From: Selenomonadaceae bacterium
GTDB lineage: Bacteria > Bacillota > Negativicutes > Selenomonadales > Selenomonadaceae
Length of the DNA: 19,726 nucleotides
Direction: 5' to 3'
NCBI GenBank assembly: GCA_016280345.1
Contig: JAEEGN010000187.1
Span: 1-19,726 of the forward strand
Positions 1 through 6,664 of the stretch are shown here, one piece after another. Below the pieces are notes generated by a model. That model searched no databases. It saw nothing but the letters and a program-made list of their open reading frames with translations, and was not told the DNA's origin. The first letter of the stretch is position 1. Every line of letters starts with the position of its first letter. Made by a program: the position numbers and the translations under genes.

Positions 1-2
1 AA

Positions 3-431
3 CGCCTTTCCGACACCATCGGGGATATGACGGTGGGGGGCCGCCATCCGCTGACGCGTATCATGCGGCCGCCGACACTGGCGGTCAGCCGCACCGTCGC
101 ACGGACCATCTTCGACGCTGGCCTCACCTTATTCGTCAACGGATTTGAGAGCACCGAGGACTACGCCCAGAAAAGCCTGCAGGCGATGGTGGGGGCGCTG
201 CAGAACGGTATCTACCGCCGGAATGAAACGGTTCGCAAGGGCGCCATCCTCGTCATGCACATGAGCGCCTCGGCTAAATACACCGCCCGGGCTCTGGACC
301 TGCTGTTGACTGCCAACGAGCGCCGGCCCGACGGCGACCCGGCGAAGTTCCGGGTGGGGCGGATCGAGGACTATCTGACGGAAGACTATAGCCAGACGAT
401 GCGCCACGTGACGGATCTGAGCCTGCGGTAG
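3..431 (+). CDS. Probable polysaccharide deacetylase (NodB-type), C-terminal part, 5' truncated by window edge
   Basis: The frame is open from base 3 to the TAG at 429-431, so about 142 C-terminal residues are present and the start lies outside the window. The segment GAILVMHMSASAKYTARALD, followed by a region ending VGRIEDYL, resembles the end of NodB-homology deacetylases: a hydrophobic strand ending in a His, then Thr-x-x-Ala-Leu, then a closing strand before the terminal helix. If so, the enzyme would remove N- or O-acetyl groups from a cell-envelope polysaccharide. The N-terminal Asp and His-x3-His metal ligands that would prove the family lie outside the window. A family-unassigned envelope protein is the alternative. 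A terminator follows directly, so this is the last gene of its transcript. Confidence 0.5.
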   Translation, partial: RLSDTIGDMTVGGRHPLTRIMRPPTLAVSRTVARTIFDAGLTLFVNGFESTEDYAQKSLQAMVGALQNGIYRRNETVRKGAILVMHMSASAKYTARALDLLLTANERRPDGDPAKFRVGRIEDYLTEDYSQTMRHVTDLSLR

Positions 432-463
432 TGGGAATGGAATGGCGACCATAGCCGCGAAAT

Positions 464-491
464 AAAAGGACGCGAAACGGCGTCCTTTTTT
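464..491 (+). terminator. Rho-independent terminator after the deacetylase-like gene
   Basis: The stem pairs GGACGC (468-473) with GCGTCC (480-485) around a 6-nt loop. It is extended by AAAA/TTTT and followed by a T-run to 491. It lies 33 nt after the stop codon. The A-run on the left arm could also support weak termination from the other strand. Confidence 0.85.
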
Positions 492-639
492 ATTGGTAGC
501 TGAAAAGGTATTGTAAAACCACCAACTATACGTTTAGAAAGAAGTGGCCATATATTTATGATAACTGATGCAAAGTCACTCGCCGGCGCGCCCGACAAAT
601 GCTCTATCGAAATCAGTCGCTGAACTGTTCAGATTTTTC

Positions 640-668
640 TTGCAATACAGAAGGGAAGCATATATAAT
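640..668 (+). promoter_or_regulatory. Sigma-A promoter for the RTX-like gene
   Basis: A -35 box TTGCAA (640-645) is separated by exactly 17 nt from a consensus -10 box TATAAT (663-668), inside an AT-rich stretch that contrasts with the GC-rich genes. Transcription would start near 675. That leaves a leader of about 320 nt before the large repeat gene, with a small ORF inside it. The rest of the gap from 492 to 639 shows no gene or other site. Confidence 0.7.
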
Positions 669-799
669 AGTATAATATTAAGATAGCCAATCATTCGTGG
701 TGGTTTTTTGTCGGAAGGATGGCGCTGGTTTGGCCTGACGCGGATACGGGACGCGGCGCTGTTGTTTCTCAGGGCGCTGTCGGAGAAAGGATGGTATTT

Positions 800-994
800 A
801 TGTTTACAGAGATGTCCATAGAGAATGAACATGTGGCGGACAAGCAGGGAGGTTCCTTTGAGTTCCTTCGGGGGAAGGCCGGGCACGGTGATGAGCGCAA
901 CACGGTGTCTCTGGTGGTGCTTGACTGCTGGGCCAGCCTTTCTTATGAAGATATTGCCCCGGCCCGATGCCGGACAACCGGAAAGGAGGCGTGA
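800..994 (+). CDS. Possible small protein (64 aa) upstream of the RTX-like gene, unrecognised
   Basis: A 64-codon frame starts at ATG 800 with an AGAAAGGA ribosome binding site 8 nt upstream and ends with TGA at 992-994. That is three bases before the ATG of the repeat gene, and the repeat gene's ribosome binding site lies inside its last codons. This arrangement suits translational coupling. The product is polar and mixed in charge, with no membrane segment, no signal peptide and two Cys; I recognise no family. It may be a real leader protein or a chance frame in a long 5' UTR. The ATG at 719 in the same frame is poorer because its purine stretch abuts the start. Confidence 0.35.
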   Translation: MFTEMSIENEHVADKQGGSFEFLRGKAGHGDERNTVSLVVLDCWASLSYEDIAPARCRTTGKEA

Positions 995-997
995 GCG

Positions 998-3900
998 ATG
1001 GCAGGATGGGATACCATTGTTGTTGATTACCATTATATAATCGCCCGGGAAGACGACACCGTCAACCTTGACTCGACCTACGGCGATTCCTATTGCATCA
1101 TTGACCACAGCACCGGCAAAAACACCTATCGCAGCAGTTACCTGCACAACCGCTGCACGCTCACGGCCAGTGACCATACTGTCACCGATGTCGTTTACGG
1201 TGTCTCGCTGGCCGGCGATACGGCTGAGCCGTACCGGGGGCCTTTCTGGGGCGGTACCATCGATCTGGCCAACGGCAATGATGATGTCATCCTCCGGCAT
1301 ACCAGCGACTACAATGGCGTCGTCAGCCACATCTCCCTCTACGGCGGCAACGATTCCCTGCGCGTCACCGGTCCCTATGAAGTGGCGATGAAGTACACCG
1401 AAGCCGACCTGGGCGACGGTGACGACCTGATGGAGGTCTCGGGGGTAGGAAAGGTCGCCTCCGGCTCGGCCCATAATGTCACGATTCGCGCCGGCGCGGG
1501 CAAGGATACGCTCTCATTCAAGTATGGGATCAATGTCGATGCTGCCCCGTTGACCGTCTTTGAGAACTGGAGGAATTTCATCGACCTCGGTGACGGTGAG
1601 GACCGGTTCACGGTCGGCGGCAGGGTCAACAAGCTCGACCTCAACGCCGGAGCGGATGATGACGGCGTGACCATCGTCGGCTCGGCGGATGAGTCCAACC
1701 TCTCCCTCGGCGGCGGCGCGGACACGATGAAGATCGGCGGCTCCATCGGCAACTCGGCCATTGATGCCGGGGCGGGCGCCGACGGCGTGACCATCGGCGG
1801 TGCGGTCAGGCATACGCGGATTTCCCTCGGCGACGGCGATGACACGCTTTCCGTCGACGGTTCGTTAAGCAGCTCGTCGATCGACGCCGGGGCGGGCGCC
1901 GACGGCGTGACCGTCACCGGGGCGTTGTCAAGCGCCCCCATTTCCCTCGGTACCGGCAACGACACATTCTCCATCGGCGGTGATGTCAACACCTCGACGG
2001 TTGACGCCGGGGCGGGCGACGACGGCGTGACCATCGCCGGCGGGCTCACCAACACCGCCGTTTTCCTTGGCGCAGGCAACGATACCTTATCGGTGAAGGC
2101 AGGCGTCTTCACGAACTGGGAGTCGACCGCCATTGACCTCGGCGCCGACAACGACGCCTTATTCATCGGTGAAGGGATCAATTATGCCACCCTGATTGCC
2201 GGCGACGGCGACGATACCGTCACGTTGGAAAAAGGGATACAGGGAAATCATACCATCAGGAACCCTGCCGTCATCGATTTGGGCGAAGGCACGAACCGCC
2301 TGCTCATTGGTCCGTCCCAGGAGAGCGGCGCCTGCCTGGTCTACGCCAACGTCCTGGGCGGCAGCGGACGGGACATCGTCTCGCTCCGGGGCATGGTGCA
2401 GGACAGCGTGACCATCAGCCTGGCAGGCGGTGACGACGTCCTGCTCCTGGATATGCCGGGCAGCCCGGAGCCGACAAGCCGGTCGGACAAAACGACGCAG
2501 TTCCATCTCGGGGACGGCAACGACCTCGTCTCTGTCAAGGGTTCCATCCGCAGCCGGCTGGACATCGACAGCGGCAATGGCAACGACTCTGTCATCATCG
2601 ACGGTTTGTCCGGCAACTCGGTACAGGCCGGGGCGGGATCGGACGCCATCGGCGTCAACGGCGCCAGCAATACCATCAACCTCACTGCCGACGCCGACGT
2701 TGACCAGGTAACGGTGGGCGGCGACTACAATACGATCTTCGCCTACAAAGCGACCGGCGGCGGCGTCAAGGACAAGCTGACGGTGGATGGCGCCGTTGCC
2801 TACATCGTCCTGGAGGAAGGGATGACGGCCAGAGATCTGGACGTCACGGGCAGCGGCAGCTGGGTACTCATCGGCGGCGGCTCCGACACCTCTGGCGGCG
2901 ATACCGTGGAGCCGGTGGTGGTGGACGGCGTGACCATAAACGCCGCCGACGGCCGCTGGATCCTCACCGGCCGGGGTCCGGATACGGTGAAGGCCAACCG
3001 TTACGGCGACAGCATCTTCACCGACGGCGGCGACGATATGGCTGACGTCACGGGCGGCAATAACTACGTGAACCTCGGCACCGGCAACGACACGCTGGTA
3101 CTGTCGGGCGACAATTCCACCATCGTCACCGGGGCGGGCGCCGATGAAGCCACCGTCAACAGCAGCAACGCCAAAATCGACCTCGGCGAGGGCAGCGACA
3201 CGCTGCAATTCGCCGGCCTCGGCGGTACGGTGACGGCGGGCCTCGGCGACGATATTTTGGACGTCACCGGCGGCACCGGCCACACCCTCGACCTCGGCAG
3301 CGGCGCCGACAGCGTCTCTGTCCGGGCGACCTACGAAACGATTTACGCCGGTACCGGCGACGATACCATCATCTTCGACGGCACCGGCGGCGACGGCTTC
3401 CATTACATCGAACTCGTCGAGGACAACAACCTCGTCAGCGTCCGGGGCGGCGACGGCCACACCACGATTCAGGGCGGCGTCTCGGCCGACAGCCTCTTAT
3501 TCACCGGTGGCGACGTGGAGAAAGACGTCATCTCGCTGGCCGGCGGCAACGACTTCGTATTCTTCGACAGCCAGGCCGGACAGAGCTTCGGCGGCAACAT
3601 CGCCCGGGCCAACAACACCACCCTGCGGGCCGGCATCGGCGACGATTCTGTCTATGCCTGGTCGGCGGAACAAGTCATCATGGACGGCGGCACCGGCGAC
3701 GACAGCATCAACATCGTCAACGCCCGCTATACTACCATTGTCAGCGGCAGCGGCGACGACTCCATTGTTCTCGGCATGGACGCCAGCAGCAACACCGCCA
3801 CCGACAACAGCACCGGCTACAACGTCATCAATCTGCGCGGCGACAGCGACGGCAACGGCCACAACATCGTCACCATCGGCGGCGGGCTCACGAACAACAG

Positions 3901-5434
3901 CGTCTTCGGCGGCAGCGAGAAAGACGTCATCGACCTGGCGCAATCCGGCGGCAGAAACGCCGTCACGTTGAACGCCAAAGAATCCACCATCACCGCCGGC
4001 GTCCGCGACGACACCATCCGGGCCGCCAGCGGCGGCATTGATATCATCGACGGTCGGGCTGTGGCAACCGGACAGGAAGTCGTCATTTCCAACTACTCCA
4101 TCGCCGACAAGGACATCCTGACCGGTACGAAAGCCATCGCCTATACCGACACAAACGGCAACCGGGCCCTTTGGCAAAACGCCTTCGTCGGCGGCACCTC
4201 GGTATTCAAAGCCGACGGCACAATCCTCACGGGACAGGACGGCGCCTTCAACGCCAACCTGAACCCGACCGCCGGCGACAACGGCGTCCAGGTCTATGTG
4301 CGCGATACCCTGTTCGGCGCCGAAACCCAGGCCGTCTGGTTCGCCACCTCCTACGGCTCGGACATGAACGCCGCCAAAGACGGCGTCAAGATCGCCATGG
4401 TCATGACCGGCGCCAACAACGGCGCTGCCGACACCATGCTCGGCGGCGAACTGAACGACACCCTCTACGCCGGCAACGGCGACATCGCCGCCGGCGGCAA
4501 GGGCAACGACACCATCATCAACACCGGCGGAACGGACACCAGAGAGCAATTCGGCCTAGCCAAAGGCACCGGCAAGGACACGGTACAGAACTTCGCCGGC
4601 GGTTTCGGCAGCGCCGACGACGCCGTGACCTTCTACGAGAACAGTTTGCTCAACGGCACCACGGCGAACTATGACGGCAACGGCAACCTGACGCTGACCA
4701 ACGGCAACGGCAGCCTGACGCTGCAAATGGCGGCGGGCATGGACAGCACCGCGGCCCATGCCGTACTGAAGAACGGGCTCACCGGCGACGACGAAAGGCT
4801 CTCGGCCATCAGGGCCAACGCCACCGAAAAAGTCACCGACGATACGGTAGCCAAATACTATTACGGCTCGAAGCAGGGCGGCAGCGCCATCGACGCCTCG
4901 GAACTCTCCACCGGCGTCAAAGTCGATCTCAGCAACAGCGGCCGCTACTTCGCGGCGGGAGAGAACTACAGCTACATCACCGCCGTCAAAGGCAGCGACC
5001 GTGGTGACAACTTCCTGGCCGGCAATGGAGAAACCGCCGAAACCCTGACCGGCGGTAGTGGCGTCAACAACACCCTCTACGGCGGCGGCAGCGCCAACGA
5101 CCTTCTGATAGGCGGCGGAACCGACGCCCTCGGCATCGCGGCGCAGGACAATTTCTACTTCGGCCCCACCGACGGCAAGGACGTGATCAGGAACATCGGC
5201 AACGGCGACAAGGTCATGCTCTACGACCTCAGGGACGACGGCAGCGTCACAGCGGAAACGACCACGCTGAACGGCGCCTCCTACCTCCTCCTCACCGCCG
5301 CCGCCACCGGCGCCCAGATTTTCCTGCAGGACGCGGGCAGCGAGACCTACGAGGTGCTGTTCACCGACGGCGTCAACGACGCGATGACGGCGAAGTATGA
5401 AGTAACGGGGACAGAGTTCCGAAAAGTGATGTAA
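998..5434 (+). CDS. Giant RTX-like beta-solenoid repeat protein (1478 aa), probably secreted and calcium-binding
   Basis: The ATG at 998 has a strong ribosome binding site, AAAGGAGG at 982-989, spaced 8 nt. There is no N-terminal signal peptide or membrane segment. Residues 1 to about 90 are a non-repeat cap holding Cys33 and Cys53. From about residue 90 to 1000 the chain consists of rungs carrying one Leu-Gly-x-Gly-x-Asp-(Thr)-hydrophobic-x-Val motif each, in part exactly 20 residues apart. The last ~480 residues mix non-repeat sequence with more classical RTX pieces such as GGELNDTLYAGNGD and NFYFGPTDGKDVIRNI, and end without Cys. Known RTX proteins bind Ca2+ through Gly/Asp turns and leave the cell by type I secretion using an uncleaved C-terminal signal; I infer the same route here. 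No ABC exporter lies next to it, and the nearest HlyD-type adaptor is ~11.5 kb away. A cell-surface layer or adhesin role is possible. No enzymatic domain was recognised. Confidence 0.85.
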   Translation: MAGWDTIVVDYHYIIAREDDTVNLDSTYGDSYCIIDHSTGKNTYRSSYLHNRCTLTASDHTVTDVVYGVSLAGDTAEPYRGPFWGGTIDLANGNDDVILRHTSDYNGVVSHISLYGGNDSLRVTGPYEVAMKYTEADLGDGDDLMEVSGVGKVASGSAHNVTIRAGAGKDTLSFKYGINVDAAPLTVFENWRNFIDLGDGEDRFTVGGRVNKLDLNAGADDDGVTIVGSADESNLSLGGGADTMKIGGSIGNSAIDAGAGADGVTIGGAVRHTRISLGDGDDTLSVDGSLSSSSIDAGAGADGVTVTGALSSAPISLGTGNDTFSIGGDVNTSTVDAGAGDDGVTIAGGLTNTAVFLGAGNDTLSVKAGVFTNWESTAIDLGADNDALFIGEGINYATLIAGDGDDTVTLEKGIQGNHTIRNPAVIDLGEGTNRLLIGPSQESGACLVYANVLGGSGRDIVSLRGMVQDSVTISLAGGDDVLLLDMPGSPEPTSRSDKTTQFHLGDGNDLVSVKGSIRSRLDIDSGNGNDSVIIDGLSGNSVQAGAGSDAIGVNGASNTINLTADADVDQVTVGGDYNTIFAYKATGGGVKDKLTVDGAVAYIVLEEGMTARDLDVTGSGSWVLIGGGSDTSGGDTVEPVVVDGVTINAADGRWILTGRGPDTVKANRYGDSIFTDGGDDMADVTGGNNYVNLGTGNDTLVLSGDNSTIVTGAGADEATVNSSNAKIDLGEGSDTLQFAGLGGTVTAGLGDDILDVTGGTGHTLDLGSGADSVSVRATYETIYAGTGDDTIIFDGTGGDGFHYIELVEDNNLVSVRGGDGHTTIQGGVSADSLLFTGGDVEKDVISLAGGNDFVFFDSQAGQSFGGNIARANNTTLRAGIGDDSVYAWSAEQVIMDGGTGDDSINIVNARYTTIVSGSGDDSIVLGMDASSNTATDNSTGYNVINLRGDSDGNGHNIVTIGGGLTNNSVFGGSEKDVIDLAQSGGRNAVTLNAKESTITAGVRDDTIRAASGGIDIIDGRAVATGQEVVISNYSIADKDILTGTKAIAYTDTNGNRALWQNAFVGGTSVFKADGTILTGQDGAFNANLNPTAGDNGVQVYVRDTLFGAETQAVWFATSYGSDMNAAKDGVKIAMVMTGANNGAADTMLGGELNDTLYAGNGDIAAGGKGNDTIINTGGTDTREQFGLAKGTGKDTVQNFAGGFGSADDAVTFYENSLLNGTTANYDGNGNLTLTNGNGSLTLQMAAGMDSTAAHAVLKNGLTGDDERLSAIRANATEKVTDDTVAKYYYGSKQGGSAIDASELSTGVKVDLSNSGRYFAAGENYSYITAVKGSDRGDNFLAGNGETAETLTGGSGVNNTLYGGGSANDLLIGGGTDALGIAAQDNFYFGPTDGKDVIRNIGNGDKVMLYDLRDDGSVTAETTTLNGASYLLLTAAATGAQIFLQDAGSETYEVLFTDGVNDAMTAKYEVTGTEFRKVM
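1561..2100 (+). repeat. Tandem 60-bp rungs (120-bp paired units) inside the RTX-like gene
   Basis: Nine consecutive 60-bp segments (codons 188-368 approximately) keep exact register with no indels. Each encodes a 20-residue rung. Two types alternate: one carrying DAGAGADGVTI, the other SLGxGDDTLSV. The paired unit is therefore 120 bp. The block gacggcgtgacc recurs at 1661, 1781, 1901 and 2021, exactly 120 bp apart. This indicates recent duplication of a two-rung unit. Outside this block the repeats are diverged and irregular in spacing. Confidence 0.85.
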
Positions 5435-5454
5435 CGTCTTGAACGATTGCAAGC

Positions 5455-5490
5455 AAAAAGGAGAGAAGCCGCCAGGCCTCTCTCCTTTTT
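5455..5490 (+). terminator. Strong terminator after the RTX-like gene
   Basis: The left arm AAAAAGGAGAG (5455-5465) pairs perfectly with CTCTCCTTTTT (5480-5490). Further pairing in the 14-nt interior (GCC with GGC) is possible. The stem ends in a T-run and lies 20 nt after the stop codon. The A/T symmetry means it could also work on the opposite strand. Confidence 0.85.
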
Positions 5491-5873
5491 GGCGTAACGG
5501 CGTTTTTGACGCAGGCATCAATGGGGCGTAACATGCCAGTGGTTCATCACGGGCTGCTCGTCACGCCAACGGACAGATTCCGGGACATGATGGTTTACGC
5601 AGGGCGAAATGATATCCCCTTTCCCGGTCGCTCCGCCGTTTTGATAACATTTTTGCCCGACTCCCTCATATACCCTGGCTATTATCAATCTTTAACGGAA
5701 ATGGTTTCAAGAATTATAAAATAAGGAATATATGGAACAATGAAAGATTTTTGTGATTTTTCATTTCCGCTTCCCGGCAATGTTACGGGATGATATTCAT
5801 TTTTTGTTTTTCTTAAAACATTGAAAAATAAGGATTTATTCTATAATATGATTTAAAACCATCAAAAAAGGAA
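5491..5873. other. Intergenic stretch without a convincing gene
   Basis: About 380 bp between the RTX terminator and the csoR promoter. Sequence becomes AT-rich from about 5690. A 72-codon frame at 5506-5724 has no ribosome binding site and no recognisable family, so I do not call it. TTGAAA (5821-5826) and TATAAT (5842-5847) look like promoter boxes, but their spacing is only 15 nt; they could be a weak second start point for the copper operon. Confidence 0.6.
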
Positions 5874-5902
5874 TTGACATATACCTCTATGGGGTATATG
5901 AT
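5874..5902 (+). promoter_or_regulatory. Promoter of the copper operon
   Basis: A consensus -35 box TTGACA (5874-5879) is followed after exactly 17 nt by TATGAT (5897-5902). Transcription would start near 5909, about 22 nt before the csoR ATG. The spacer is occupied by the CsoR-type palindrome, so bound repressor would block RNA polymerase directly. Confidence 0.85.
5879..5899 (+). promoter_or_regulatory. CsoR-type operator overlapping the promoter
   Basis: An imperfect inverted repeat with half-sites ATATACC (5879-5885) and GGTATAT (5893-5899) around a 7-nt centre. It matches the general form of copper-responsive CsoR operators, which are TACC/GGTA palindromes with a G/C tract. It lies between the -35 and -10 boxes in front of a csoR gene. 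The site recognised, and release by Cu(I), are inferred from the family. Confidence 0.75.
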
Positions 5903-5930
5903 GATTTGCGAAAGGAGACAGAGAAGGGAA

Positions 5931-6254
5931 ATGAATGGAAAAAGCGATTCCCAGAGCGGTGGTTGCACTTGTGGCAACCGGAAAAAGGAGCGGACGGAAG
6001 CGGAGCGCAAGAGCCTGATTCACCGGCTGAACCGCATCGAGGGACAGATCCGCGGAATCCGCGGCATGGTGGAAAAGAACGCCTATTGCCCGGACATCCT
6101 GACGCAGTCGGCGGCGGCCACGGCGGCCATCCAGGCGTTCAACCGGGCGCTTCTGGGCAGCCATATCCGCACCTGCGTGGCGGAGGATATCCGGGCCGGG
6201 AAGGACGAGACGATCGACGAGCTGACCGGGCTGTTGCAGAAGTTGATGAAGTGA
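5931..6254 (+). CDS. csoR: CsoR-family copper-sensing transcriptional repressor (107 aa)
   Basis: The product is an all-helical DUF156/CsoR-type regulator. The helix starting SLIHRLNRIEGQIRGIRGMV is typical. The Cu(I) ligands are all present with the spacing known from Mycobacterium tuberculosis CsoR: Cys53 (in AYCPDI), His78 and Cys82 (in SHIRTCV), giving 25- and 4-residue steps. This triad argues for copper rather than the Cys-only sulfide/persulfide sensor CstR or nickel/formaldehyde relatives. The N-terminus carries an additional Cys pair, CTC at 12-14. The start at ATG 5931 has AGAAGGGA and AAGGAG upstream; in-frame codons further upstream fall inside the promoter. First gene of the copper operon, 38 nt before the next gene, and expected to repress itself and copA. 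Confidence 0.92.
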   Translation: MNGKSDSQSGGCTCGNRKKERTEAERKSLIHRLNRIEGQIRGIRGMVEKNAYCPDILTQSAAATAAIQAFNRALLGSHIRTCVAEDIRAGKDETIDELTGLLQKLMK

Positions 6255-6292
6255 AAGGTCCGGCGTGAATCGGCCGGGAAGGGAAGGGTGCC

Positions 6293-6664
6293 ATGGCGAC
6301 AGTGGTGATTGGCGCTTTGCTGGCGGTGGGCCTGGTGCTTGCCCTGCGGGGCGCGGTGAAGCATTTTCGCGGGCAGGGCGGCTGTTGCGGCGGCGGGGAC
6401 GAACCGCTGCCGGAAAAGCGGCTGGAAGGCCCGATTACGGGACGGAAAATCGTCTATATCGAAGGGATGCGTTGCGAAAGCTGCGCCCGCCGCGTCGCTT
6501 TTCTGCTGAGTGGCATGGAGGGAACGTCGGCCCGGGTGGAGCTGCCGGAGAAGCGGGCGGTGGTTTCCTTTACACGGCCTGTCAGGGACGAGGAGATACG
6601 GGCGGCATTGGCGGACAGCGGCTACGAGATTGCCGCCATCGAACAGGAAGGAGCATCGGCATGA
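6293..6664 (+). CDS. Membrane-anchored HMA-domain metal-binding protein (123 aa)
   Basis: Residues 3-19 form one hydrophobic N-terminal segment, followed by a short basic stretch and a Cys-Cys pair (31-32) in a glycine-rich linker. Residues about 50-118 are a heavy-metal-associated domain with the metal site GMRCESC (Cys61, Cys64) at its beginning. The likely role is a tethered Cu(I) carrier that passes metal to the neighbouring ATPase. Many Gram-positive CopA proteins carry two N-terminal HMA domains while this operon's CopA has one, so this protein may supply the other. A GGGAAGGG ribosome binding site precedes ATG 6293. The stop overlaps the copA start (ATGA, 6661-6664), which points to coupled translation. 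A specific gene name is not justified. Confidence 0.85.
   Translation: MATVVIGALLAVGLVLALRGAVKHFRGQGGCCGGGDEPLPEKRLEGPITGRKIVYIEGMRCESCARRVAFLLSGMEGTSARVELPEKRAVVSFTRPVRDEEIRAALADSGYEIAAIEQEGASA

Noticed and set aside
719..799. Earlier ATG (719) for the small ORF before the repeat gene
   Set aside because: The GGAAGG purine stretch abuts the ATG, leaving no room for ribosome spacing; ATG 800 is better placed.
629..1474. Minus-strand 281-codon frame over the leader and start of the repeat gene
   Set aside because: It crosses the promoter at 640-668 and lies opposite a better supported gene; no recognisable domain.
1661..2032. CRISPR-like spacing of the 120-bp repeats
   Set aside because: The repeats are in-frame codons of a protein solenoid with related intervening sequence, not identical short repeats with unique spacers.
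2159..5521. Long open frames on the minus strand opposite the repeat gene (2159-3460, 3497-4549, 4556-5521)
   Set aside because: They are by-products of GC-rich Gly/Asp repeat codons read in reverse; their translations are Val/Ala/Asp-rich low complexity with no family, and they have no ribosome binding sites.
5506..5724. 72-codon frame after the RTX terminator
   Set aside because: No ribosome binding site, no similarity I recognise, and composition unlike neighbouring genes.
5874..5930. Upstream start codons for csoR
   Set aside because: They lie inside the -35/-10 region and operator, so they would not be transcribed.
6265..6660. Upstream extension of the copA frame
   Set aside because: This region is translated in another frame as the HMA protein; the copA ATG at 6661 has a strong ribosome binding site and gives the correct HMA start.
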